From an uncultured Prevotellaceae bacterium (GTDB lineage Bacteria; Bacteroidota; Bacteroidia; Bacteroidales; Bacteroidaceae), in assembly GCA_902761905.1 (NCBI GenBank), contig CACWMK010000018.1, positions 1 to 45,216 on the forward strand: a DNA stretch of 45,216 nt, in the 5' to 3' direction. How positions within the stretch are numbered: the first letter of the stretch is position 1; each line of letters starts with the position of its first letter. The position numbers and the translations under genes are program-made. Under the pieces are notes generated by a model. That model worked only from the letters and a program-made list of their open reading frames with translations, did not search any database and was not told the origin of the DNA. This document shows, in pieces, positions 38,398-45,216 of the stretch.

Positions 38398-40122
38398 ATG
38401 AAAAGAAGACTTATACTAGCTATCGCGCTGATGGCCACTATGGGCGCATCGGCATGTACAAATTTTATTGTTGGCAAGAAAGCCAGCGCCGACGGATCGG
38501 TGTTTGTAACCTATAATGCCGACTCGTATGGCGCATTTATGCCCCTCTATCACTATCCAGCAGCCAAGCATCAGCCTGGCGATATGCGCAAGGTGTTCGA
38601 GTGGGATACAAACAAGTATCTCGGCGAGATAGCCGAGGCTGCCGAGACTTATAATGTTATTGGCAATTCAAACGAGTGGCAGGTAACCATCGGCGAGACC
38701 ACCTTTGGCGGTCGTGAGGAGATGCACGATTCTACAGGTGTGATCGACTACGGCTCGCTCATCTATATCGCCCTTCAGCGTTCTAAGACAGCCCGCGAGG
38801 CTCTGCAGATTATGACATCGCTCGTTGAGCAGTATGGCTACTACTCTGAGGGTGAGACATTCTCTGTGGCCGATAAGGACGAGGCCTGGATGCTCGAGAT
38901 GATGGGTTGCGGTCCTGACCGCACCAAATCGAAGGAGCGCACCGTTTGGGTGGCTATCCGCATCCCCGACAATGCCGTAGCAGCTCACGCCAACCAGAGC
39001 CGCATCACTAAGTTCCTTGATGGTCGCTACACTCGTGTAAAGATGAAGGACCTGATGAGCAAGAAGTATGCACTCAGCGCCAAGAAGCCTATCACCAACC
39101 TGATGCTCTGCTCAGACAATGTAGTGAGCTACGCCCGTGCGATGGGATGGTTCGACGGCAAGGATGCCGACTTCAGCTACAATGCAGCCTATGCCGCTCC
39201 CGACTTCTCAGGTCGCCGCTATTGCGAGGCTCGCGTTTGGAGTTTCTTCAATCGCTTTGCCGACGATTTCTCTGAGTATGTACCTTACGCAGCCGGTAAG
39301 GAGAAGGATGCTAAGGAGATGCCACTCTGGATTATCCCAAACAAGAAGGTAACCATCCAGGATCTGCGCGATGCTATGCGCGACCACTACGAGGCCACAC
39401 CATTCGCACTCGATACCAATATCGGTGGCGGCATCTACGATATGCCTTACCGCCCATCACCACTGTCGTTCAAGGTAGGCGAGCAGGAGGTGTTCAACGA
39501 GCGCCCCATCTCTACCCAGCAGACAGCCTGGAGCTTCATCTCGCAGATGCGCAGCACGATGCCTCGCGAGGTAGGAGCCTGCTTCTGGTTTGGTAACGAC
39601 GATGGCAACATGGTGGCTTACACCCCTATGTACTCTTGCATCACACGTCGCCCCAAGTGCTTCAGTGGCGAGGGTGCCGACGATGTTACATTCTCGATGG
39701 ACAATGCATTCTGGGTGTGCAACTGGGTTAGCAATATGGTTTATCCACGCTACTCGCAGATGTTCCCAACGCTTAAGGCCGTTCGCGACTCGCTCGATGC
39801 CTCTTACTCACAGCTTCAGCCTGAGATCGAGGCCCATGCGCTGGCTCTGCCTTCAGCCCAGGAGCGTGTGGCATATCTCACCAAGTACAGCTGTCAGAAG
39901 GGCGACGAGATGATTGCCCGCTGGAAGCAGCTGGCATTCCACCTGATCGTTAAGTTCAACGATATGGTAGAGAAGCCTACCGACGCTAACGGCCGTTTCG
40001 AGCGCACTCCTTACGGCAATGGCGCCCGTGTGGTTCGTCCAGGATTCCCTGAGAAATACGCCCGCGAGCTGCTCAAGGCCACAGGCGATAAATATCTTGT
40101 ACCAGCGGAGGAGAAGAAATGA
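38398..40122 (+). CDS. C69 family dipeptidase
   Basis: 574 residues. The signal peptide ends at ...ATMGASA and is followed by Cys20-Thr-Asn-Phe; in C69 enzymes this Cys becomes the N-terminal nucleophile after processing. Other marks: GKKASADGSVFVTYNADS, VIGNSNEWQVTIGETTFGG, VADKDEAWMLEMMG, and PYRPSPL. The enzyme cuts dipeptides, probably in the periplasm. ASAC also resembles a lipobox, so lipid anchoring cannot be excluded. It overlaps the HAD gene by 4 bases. Confidence 0.92.
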   Translation: MKRRLILAIALMATMGASACTNFIVGKKASADGSVFVTYNADSYGAFMPLYHYPAAKHQPGDMRKVFEWDTNKYLGEIAEAAETYNVIGNSNEWQVTIGETTFGGREEMHDSTGVIDYGSLIYIALQRSKTAREALQIMTSLVEQYGYYSEGETFSVADKDEAWMLEMMGCGPDRTKSKERTVWVAIRIPDNAVAAHANQSRITKFLDGRYTRVKMKDLMSKKYALSAKKPITNLMLCSDNVVSYARAMGWFDGKDADFSYNAAYAAPDFSGRRYCEARVWSFFNRFADDFSEYVPYAAGKEKDAKEMPLWIIPNKKVTIQDLRDAMRDHYEATPFALDTNIGGGIYDMPYRPSPLSFKVGEQEVFNERPISTQQTAWSFISQMRSTMPREVGACFWFGNDDGNMVAYTPMYSCITRRPKCFSGEGADDVTFSMDNAFWVCNWVSNMVYPRYSQMFPTLKAVRDSLDASYSQLQPEIEAHALALPSAQERVAYLTKYSCQKGDEMIARWKQLAFHLIVKFNDMVEKPTDANGRFERTPYGNGARVVRPGFPEKYARELLKATGDKYLVPAEEKK

Positions 40123-40763
40123 GCCAGTTGAAAGCAGCACTCTTCGACCTCGATGGAGTAGTATTCGACACCGAGCCCCAGTACTCAATATTCTGGGGCT
40201 CGCAGTGCCGACTCTACCATCCCGAGCATCCTGGACTGGAACACGAGATTAAGGGCCAGACCCTCACTCAGATCTACGACCAGTGGTTCAGTGGCCCGCT
40301 ATTGAAGGAGCAGCCCATTATTACCCAGCGACTGAACGACTACGAGGCACAGATGCACTACGACTATATCGACGGTTTCGAGCAGTTGATAGCCGATCTG
40401 CATGCTCACGGCGTAAAAACGGCTGTGGTTACCAGCAGCAATCTGCCCAAGATGCAGGCCGTTTACCGCTATCAGCCCAAGTTCCGCGAGCTGTTTGATG
40501 CCATTCTTACTAGCGAGGATTTCGAGCGCTCTAAGCCCGATCCCGACTGCTATCTTAAGGCTGCCGCCCGCCTGGGCGCACAGACCAGCGAGTGCATAGT
40601 GTTCGAAGATAGTTTCAATGGTCTGCGTTCAGGCCGAGCCGCTCAGATGGCGGTAGTTGGTCTGGCCACAACCAATCCCGTAGACGCTATTCGCGAATTG
40701 TCCGACATCCAGATTTCCGACTATCGGAACATGGACTTTAACCAACTTTCCTCTCTACTTTAG
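40119..40763 (+). CDS. HAD family phosphatase, beta-phosphoglucomutase-like
   Basis: 214 residues. HAD motif I FDLDGVVFDTEP (Asp10 and Asp12), motif II VVTSSN, motif III with Lys in SKPDPDCYLKAA, and motif IV VFEDSFNGLRSG. The helical cap follows motif I. This subfamily contains beta-phosphoglucomutases and sugar-phosphate phosphatases; the substrate is not evident. Coupled to the C69 gene by an ATGA overlap. Confidence 0.9.
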   Translation: MSQLKAALFDLDGVVFDTEPQYSIFWGSQCRLYHPEHPGLEHEIKGQTLTQIYDQWFSGPLLKEQPIITQRLNDYEAQMHYDYIDGFEQLIADLHAHGVKTAVVTSSNLPKMQAVYRYQPKFRELFDAILTSEDFERSKPDPDCYLKAAARLGAQTSECIVFEDSFNGLRSGRAAQMAVVGLATTNPVDAIRELSDIQISDYRNMDFNQLSSLL

Positions 40764-40794
40764 GGAAATCCCCACACTCTATTATAGTTTTTCC

Positions 40795-40826
40795 TTTGCA
40801 AGGGTAGGTAATAATGCCTATCTTTG
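40795..40826 (+). promoter_or_regulatory. Promoter of the 165-residue lipoprotein gene
   Basis: TTTG at 40795-40798 and TATCTTTG at 40819-40826, 20 bases apart. Confidence 0.75.
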
Positions 40827-40878
40827 CATCAGAAAAATTAATTGAATGTCTAACAAAAATTATAGAAAGGGTACAGTT

Positions 40879-41376
40879 ATGAAGAAGCTTTACACCACAC
40901 TGATGATGGCCATGATGGCAATGATGACACTGTCGCTTACATCATGCGAGATCGACGAAGAGATAGCCTACGATCTGGAAGGCACTTGGAAGGGTAATAT
41001 GCATATAATTGACGATTATGGCGAGGAGACCACATATTCCGAGCTCACCTTTATCCGCTACTCTAACACCAGTACCGAGGGTATGGGATTGTGGGACGAC
41101 TATTATGAGGATGGTTACTGCGTTTCTACTCGCTTCACTTGGTTTGTTGATTGGAGTGATATAATAATCGACTTCGAGGATGGCGTACGTGTAGAGATAC
41201 GCGACTACCGACTGACATCAGGTCACTTCTCAGGTCGCTTCTGGGATAGCTACAGTGAGGTAGCCTTCGATCTGATAAGCACCGCCCGCAAGTACTCTGG
41301 TGGCTATTACCGCACCCGCGGCGAAGCCGATGCTGCAGCCAACGAGCTTCACCCCACACACCACCGCATCAAGTAA
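40879..41376 (+). CDS. Hypothetical lipoprotein
   Basis: 165 residues from ATG at 40879; an upstream ATG at 40846 would place polar residues before the signal peptide. The signal peptide ends in LSLTSC, a lipobox with Cys as lipid-attached residue. The mature part is acidic and strand-rich with many aromatics (WDDYYEDGYCVSTRFTWFVDWSD), like small lipocalin-type Bacteroidetes lipoproteins. Function unknown. Own promoter and terminator. Confidence 0.75.
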   Translation: MKKLYTTLMMAMMAMMTLSLTSCEIDEEIAYDLEGTWKGNMHIIDDYGEETTYSELTFIRYSNTSTEGMGLWDDYYEDGYCVSTRFTWFVDWSDIIIDFEDGVRVEIRDYRLTSGHFSGRFWDSYSEVAFDLISTARKYSGGYYRTRGEADAAANELHPTHHRIK

Positions 41377-41397
41377 TTGGCTGATACATGGATAAGA

Positions 41398-41432
41398 GAA
41401 TAGGGTTCGCATTTTGCGAACCCTATTCTTAT
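41398..41432. terminator. Bidirectional intrinsic terminator
   Basis: A perfect 14-bp stem GAATAGGGTTCGCA/TGCGAACCCTATTC with a 3-base loop, followed by TTATTCTT. It separates the convergent lipoprotein and DUF1254 genes. Confidence 0.88.
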
Positions 41433-41450
41433 TCTTGGTCTACGCTCCTG

Positions 41451-42890
41451 TTAATCTAAGCGGGTGATGATGGGCATTGTCCACTCGTTTTTGGCGATAC
41501 GAGAAACTGGGTTGTAGATACGGAAGATGAGATGGAAGTCGTCAGCTGGAGCAGGCAGCCAGTTGTCGGGATGCTCTGTATCCGGTTCGTGCGAAACATA
41601 AATGTCGAGCGATCCATCATCATTGCGCTTCCAGTTGTCGCGATCTGTGATATTATAGCGATTCAGCTCGTTGTCATACAGGAAGTTGTCTTCGCCATAG
41701 AGAGTCACACTCCAGAAACCGAAAGGTCTTGTTTCTGGCCAGTTTTCTGGATCTATGTGCAGGCGATAGCGATGGTTGCCATTAAGGTGCTGCCCATCGG
41801 AATCAACGTTGGCACGTGGATAAACGGCCACGCTTACTGGATTGGCTGCCAGAGCTGCCACAGCAATAAGAGCACGATAATAGTATTCGGTACCGAACTC
41901 TGCAATAGGTTCTCCATAGAACTGCCAAGAGCCATTGGGCTTTACAAACTGCTGACTGCGTGGCGTTGTTATAGCGATAATATTTTTTACGAGGTTGGTC
42001 CACAACTCCTGTGCCTCACTGCCGAAGATGGAAGCGTCGAACTTTAGGCCAGGGCCTACATTGATTCGCTTAAGATCGGCCAGCCATTCGGCATCAGCTT
42101 CTGCAGGCGGATTGGTGAGCATCAACTCATTGGCGCGAGCAAAAAACTTGTCCATAGGCATAGTCATGATGTAATCCACAGGAGCTTTAAAGTCGTAATC
42201 AGGGTTGTATGTGCCCTTACCAGTATATTCTTTGCCAGTAGTCAGGAAGTCGCTCAGCATATAGGTACGCATCTCGTCTTGTATGGCATGTACGTTGGGA
42301 AGGTCGTCCTTGCCCATACAAACGGTACGCAGCAGCATCCACACATGGTCGGTAGGGCTGGCGATATGTGTCATGTCGGCCGGCACCACGCCTTTGAAGT
42401 TGGGGCCAGTAAAACAGTAGTAGCCATACTCGCCCTCAATATCGGTGGCCACAGGAGCTGCAATACAGTTGCTCCAGGCATCAAGAATCTGAGCCAGACA
42501 GAATCGGTCGGTGCGAGGCAGGCGCAATACCAGAGCATCATCAGAGAGATCCATCATCACCTGTGTGTAGTTGGTGTCCACATTGGGAGTAACCACCTCC
42601 TTGGTATTGGCGTTGGCCAGTACTCGGGCATGAATCAGGCGGTTGGCTGGTGCCTGCTGCTGACCAACGGGTTCTTCTACGTTAGTCATATGAACATAGG
42701 TGGCATCCATGAGCATCAGCGGCAGTGCATAGACGTAAGCTCGCTCAAGCAACTCGGCCTTCTCGGCATCGGTTAGTTTATCTGACGGATTAACTGGGTT
42801 GTCGGAATCAGAAGAGCATCCTGTGCCGACAATGGTTGCAAGCAGCATCATCGCCGCTGTAGCAAGGTTGTGAATAATTTTTGTTTTCAT
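41451..42890 (-). CDS. DUF1254/DUF1214 lipoprotein
   Basis: 479 residues. A signal peptide with lipobox (IVGTGCSS) leads to a DUF1254 domain (residues about 50-190, with AYVYALPLMLMDATYVHMTN and TPNVDTNYTQVMMDLS) and a C-terminal DUF1214 domain (about 350-460, YPRANVDSDGQHLNGNHRYRLH, FWSVTLYGEDNFLYDNELNRY). The pair is widespread in proteobacteria and Bacteroidetes but its function is not established. Promoter at 42933-42963. Confidence 0.9.
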   Translation of the reverse strand: MKTKIIHNLATAAMMLLATIVGTGCSSDSDNPVNPSDKLTDAEKAELLERAYVYALPLMLMDATYVHMTNVEEPVGQQQAPANRLIHARVLANANTKEVVTPNVDTNYTQVMMDLSDDALVLRLPRTDRFCLAQILDAWSNCIAAPVATDIEGEYGYYCFTGPNFKGVVPADMTHIASPTDHVWMLLRTVCMGKDDLPNVHAIQDEMRTYMLSDFLTTGKEYTGKGTYNPDYDFKAPVDYIMTMPMDKFFARANELMLTNPPAEADAEWLADLKRINVGPGLKFDASIFGSEAQELWTNLVKNIIAITTPRSQQFVKPNGSWQFYGEPIAEFGTEYYYRALIAVAALAANPVSVAVYPRANVDSDGQHLNGNHRYRLHIDPENWPETRPFGFWSVTLYGEDNFLYDNELNRYNITDRDNWKRNDDGSLDIYVSHEPDTEHPDNWLPAPADDFHLIFRIYNPVSRIAKNEWTMPIITRLD

Positions 42891-42932
42891 ACTGATTTTA
42901 TTAGTTTTATAGTGATAACTTGTTTATGGCGG

Positions 42933-42963
42933 CAAAGTTAAAAAGATAATTTGAACTTTGCAA
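42933..42963 (-). promoter_or_regulatory. Promoter of the DUF1254 gene
   Basis: Minus strand: TTG at 42963-42961 and TAACTTTG at 42940-42933, 20 bases apart. Confidence 0.6.
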
Positions 42964-42987
42964 GTTTTTCAAGAAAAAAATAGGTAA

Positions 42988-43018
42988 ATGATAGATGATA
43001 GAATGATAGAATGATAGA
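42988..43018 (+). repeat. ATGATAGA tandem repeat
   Basis: Four units of ATGATAG(A) 7-8 bases long in the divergent spacer before the nucleotidyltransferase promoter. It could allow slipped-strand length change, but it lies outside the promoter core. Confidence 0.6.
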
Positions 43019-43033
43019 TTTTTGCCCGAAAAG

Positions 43034-43064
43034 TTTGGATTTTCAAAAAATCTCCTTATCTTTG
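43034..43064 (+). promoter_or_regulatory. Promoter of the MNT-HEPN pair
   Basis: TTTG at 43034-43037 and TATCTTTG at 43057-43064, 19 bases apart, 8 bases before the ATG; the transcript would be nearly leaderless. Confidence 0.7.
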
Positions 43065-43072
43065 CCGCAGAT

Positions 43073-43381
43073 ATGAGACGAACAGAAATCACCCAGTCCA
43101 TCAAGGAAGCCCTGAAAAGCGTTCCTTATAAGATGGAAGCAAGGCTTTACGGAAGTGAAGCTAGGGGAGATGCTCGTCCTGACTCTGATATAGATTTGCT
43201 GATATTGGTAGATCAGCCCATTGTGACAGGAAAAGATGAAGACACTATTTTTGCTCCGCTATACCAGGTAGAATTAAAATCAGGCGTACTCATCAATCCA
43301 TTGATTATCCCAAAATCGCAATGGGGCGTTAATGTCAGTCCTTTCTATATTAATGTAGAAAACGAAGGAGTGCCTCTATGA
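43073..43381 (+). CDS. MNT-type nucleotidyltransferase, antitoxin of HEPN pair
   Basis: 102 residues from ATG at 43073, which lies after the promoter; an upstream ATG at 43022 would precede it. Minimal nucleotidyltransferase with Gly27-Ser28, ten residues, Asp39-x-Asp41 (LYGSEARGDARPDSDID). In MNT-HEPN systems this enzyme silences the HEPN ribonuclease by adding AMP to it. The stop overlaps the HEPN start by 4 bases. Confidence 0.85.
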   Translation: MRRTEITQSIKEALKSVPYKMEARLYGSEARGDARPDSDIDLLILVDQPIVTGKDEDTIFAPLYQVELKSGVLINPLIIPKSQWGVNVSPFYINVENEGVPL

Positions 43382-43803
43382 ACAAGACATTGACAGATGA
43401 GCAAAGAAGAGACATTGTGCGCTATCGTATGGAGAGCGCAGAAAGTACTTTGGCCGAGGTAGAGACGCATCGCGCCAACGGCTTCTATAATACAGCTGTA
43501 AACAGATTGTACTATGCCTGCTACTACGCAGCAACAGCCATCCTGATAGCTAATGGCATCGAGGTAAAATCGCATGATGGCGTGCGTATGAATTTGGGTA
43601 AGCATATCGTACAAGAAGGCATTCTTTCGCCCGAACTAGGCAGATATTTCAGCCGTTTGTTCTCAAAGCGTTCTACTGGCGATTATGATGATTTCTTTAA
43701 TCATAACATAGAGACTGTAGACGAACTGATGCCAGATGCCAAACTCTTCATCCAGACTATCAAGGATTGGACAGATAAGTGGTTGATAGAACAAGAGCAT
43801 TGA
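43378..43803 (+). CDS. HEPN domain protein, probable toxin
   Basis: 141 residues, all helical. HEPN marks: NRLYYACYYAATAILI (Arg43 with aromatic run), SHDGVRMNLGKHIV and RSTGDYDDFF near residue 98. HEPN proteins paired with MNT enzymes are usually ribonucleases. A canonical R-x4-6-H motif is not obvious; Arg98 with the Asp-rich GDYDD is the nearest conserved patch. Same transcript as the nucleotidyltransferase. Confidence 0.82.
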   Translation: MNKTLTDEQRRDIVRYRMESAESTLAEVETHRANGFYNTAVNRLYYACYYAATAILIANGIEVKSHDGVRMNLGKHIVQEGILSPELGRYFSRLFSKRSTGDYDDFFNHNIETVDELMPDAKLFIQTIKDWTDKWLIEQEH

Positions 43804-43936
43804 GTCAATGATATAGTTACGTTTGAAGAATAATGTTTTTCAATAATAAACGGCAAAACGCCACAACGGGAACTATATTATCTACTATTTTTATAAGTTT
43901 TTGGCTAAAAGATTTGCATTTATTAGAAACTCTTTG

Positions 43937-43944
43937 TAAATTTG
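43937..43944 (+). promoter_or_regulatory. -7 box of the structured intergenic RNA
   Basis: TAAATTTG at 43937-43944; the TTTTTGG area near 43900-43906 could hold the -33 box but spacing is not ideal. No gene follows until 44371. Confidence 0.55.
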
Positions 43945-43950
43945 CACCTG

Positions 43951-44279
43951 TCTACAGCTAGTTGACTATGATGCTCATCGAGGTGAGCGGAGCTACTGGG
44001 CTGGACACTACATAAGGGAAAAAGCGTCACACGATGCTTGTCGATTGGCTTCCTGAAATTACCACATTCAATAGAGTGCCAAAGACATGCGGAGTATGGT
44101 GCCACGGGTATGCTGGATAGTATATCCCGTTGTGTGCGTAAAGGCTATTCACGCCTTCCACGCACACTAAACGGATATTTCAGCAATTCATTCGTGGGTA
44201 TCACTCTGTTCGTCAGCACTCAAGGCTGTGGTAGGCCTCAGGAAGCAGATGGGCAGAATGTGGATACCCACGTTTTTTT
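43951..44279 (+). ncRNA. Candidate structured non-coding RNA, about 330 nt
   Basis: The stretch 43804-44370 has no convincing gene. From the TAAATTTG box to a terminator it is much more G/C-rich than its surroundings and packed with stems: AAGCGTC/GATGCTT (44022-44039, loop ACAC), GTGTGCGT/ACGCACAC (44132-44139 with 44160-44167) extended by CGTT/AACG, and a last arm GTGGGTATC/GATACCCAC (44194-44202 with 44263-44271) enclosing CTGTTCGTC/GATGGGCAG, followed by seven T. This is the picture of an independent RNA with a terminator as its last domain. A 106-codon frame crosses it but has atypical composition. No known family is claimed. Confidence 0.6.
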
Positions 44280-44370
44280 ATTGTGTAGTCTGCTAAAAAA
44301 TACTATTAACCGCCAGAACTTGGGTGTCAAAGGGTGTACTTTGAAAAGTCAAATTTAATATAAAATATCT

Positions 44371-45174
44371 ATGAAAAAAGTTTTTACTTCTATTTTCCTC
44401 ATTTTGCTCATGAGCATGGTTGGAACAAAGGCTTATGCCTATGACATTGCCGTTGAAAACGCTGACGGAGTTACAATCTATTATAATTATATTAATGAAG
44501 GAAAAGATTTGGAAGTTACTAAAAGTGAGTATACGTATTATCAAGGAGCGGTTGTTATTCCAGAAGAGGTGACTATTATTAACAGAACACGAAAAGTAAC
44601 GAGCATTGGAGAACGTGCATTCTATAAGTGTACTGGCTTGACCTCGGTCACCATTCCCAACAGTGTGACGAGCATTGGAGAAAGTGCGTTCTCTGAGTGT
44701 TCTGGTCTGACTTCGGTACATATATCTGACGTTGGAACATGGTGCAAAATAATTTTTTCAAATTTCTATTCTAATCCTCTCTATTATGCTCATCATTTAT
44801 ATATGAATGGTGAAGAAATTAAAGATTTGGTTATCCCCAACAGTGTGACGAGCATTGGAGATTTTACGTTCTTATTTTGTTATGGCCTGACCTCGGTCAC
44901 CATCCCAAACAGTGTGACGAGCATAGGAGAAAGTGTGTTCTTAGGTTGTGATTTTCTGACCTCTGTCACCATCCCTAATAGTGTGACGAGCATAGGATTT
45001 CAGGCGTTTCATTTGTGTTACCGCCTGACCTCTGTACATATTTCTAGCGTAGAAAAATGGTGTAAGATACAATTTTACAATAATTCTTCTAGTCCTCTCT
45101 CTTATGCTCATCATTTATATCAATACTTAGTTAATTATACATTTAATCGTCTGAAAATCAATGAGTTATATTAA
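44371..45174 (+). CDS. Short BspA-like leucine-rich repeat protein
   Basis: 267 residues with signal peptide (KVFTSIFLILLMSMVGTKAYA). Five LRR_5 units with SVTSIG-(x)-AF-(x)-C-(x)-LTSVTIP rhythm, plus two WCKI-F-NPL-YAHHLY insertions as in the larger paralogue at 6278-8176. The second insertion stops shortly after AHHLY, where the usual NGEEIKDLVIP would follow, and the protein ends in an unrelated basic tail (NRLKINELY). No sorting domain remains, so it is probably truncated. The last 42 bases of the window hold nothing identifiable. Confidence 0.8.
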   Translation: MKKVFTSIFLILLMSMVGTKAYAYDIAVENADGVTIYYNYINEGKDLEVTKSEYTYYQGAVVIPEEVTIINRTRKVTSIGERAFYKCTGLTSVTIPNSVTSIGESAFSECSGLTSVHISDVGTWCKIIFSNFYSNPLYYAHHLYMNGEEIKDLVIPNSVTSIGDFTFLFCYGLTSVTIPNSVTSIGESVFLGCDFLTSVTIPNSVTSIGFQAFHLCYRLTSVHISSVEKWCKIQFYNNSSSPLSYAHHLYQYLVNYTFNRLKINELY

Positions 45175-45216
45175 CAAAATATAACTAATAAAATTTGGTC
45201 AAGTGCCTGATTTTCA

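Noticed and set aside
44203-44262. Resemblance to the conserved loop of signal recognition particle RNA (GGAAGCAG, then GGGCAG, opposite GGTAGG)
   Set aside because: The segment folds better as CTGTTCGTC/GATGGGCAG enclosing AGGC/GCCT, there is no GNRA-type tetraloop, and the transcript is too long for a small SRP RNA and lacks an Alu-like closing stem.
44038-44358. A 106-codon open frame across the structured RNA
   Set aside because: Rich in Cys, Ser and Arg without any family pattern, crosses the terminator, and has no promoter spacing that suits it.

Overview
The window looks like a chromosome segment of a Prevotella-like member of the Bacteroidales. The evidence is Bacteroidetes-type promoters (TAnnTTTG about 20 bp after TTTG), BspA-like leucine-rich surface proteins, DUF3791, DUF5715, VirE-N/DUF3987 proteins, and housekeeping operons in the order familiar from this group (phoH-purC-ubiE-aroE-purM; leuA-leuC-leuD-citramalate synthase-like-leuB). 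The genus is inferred from gene content. No rRNA, tRNA or CRISPR array was seen.

Bases 1-9,950 are an accessory region resembling a decayed defence or mobile island. It holds two DUF3791 genes, a tight operon of two unknown small proteins plus a PD-(D/E)XK-like nuclease and an RNase J-like metallo-beta-lactamase protein, a RhuM protein, two copies of a small membrane protein (one after RhuM, one after a leftover C-terminus of a type I restriction specificity subunit), a BspA-like protein, a broken coupled gene, and an unknown 296-residue protein behind a leader that carries an intrinsic terminator. A 44-bp direct repeat carrying a ready-made promoter occurs at both ends of this block. Bases 9,950-14,850 hold further unknown genes and an operon ending in an 848-residue primase/ATPase-like protein, into which an intergenic repeat appears to have been inserted in frame.

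Bases 14,880-42,900 are mostly core metabolism. A minus-strand operon phoH-purC-ubiE-aroE-purM serves RNA-linked ATPase, purine, menaquinone and shikimate functions. Then come a DUF5715 protein, a zinc metallopeptidase, rlmH and a GH25 lysozyme-like protein. The leucine operon starts with a Leu/Ile-rich leader peptide and terminator, and its second LeuA-like enzyme probably gives the operon a role in isoleucine synthesis. After it lie a TPR protein, uxuA-uxuB for hexuronate breakdown, a GH10-like glycosidase, cstA, an outer-membrane protein, nadC, a C69 dipeptidase, a HAD phosphatase, a lipoprotein and a DUF1254 protein.

Bases 42,900-45,216 return to accessory content: a nucleotidyltransferase/HEPN toxin-antitoxin pair, a roughly 330-nt intergenic transcript unit that looks like a highly structured RNA, and a short BspA-like gene.

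A recurring theme is short A/T-rich tandem repeats that fill the spacers between co-transcribed genes. At least four families are present, with consistent orientation relative to start and stop codons. Two spacers form long inverted repeats.
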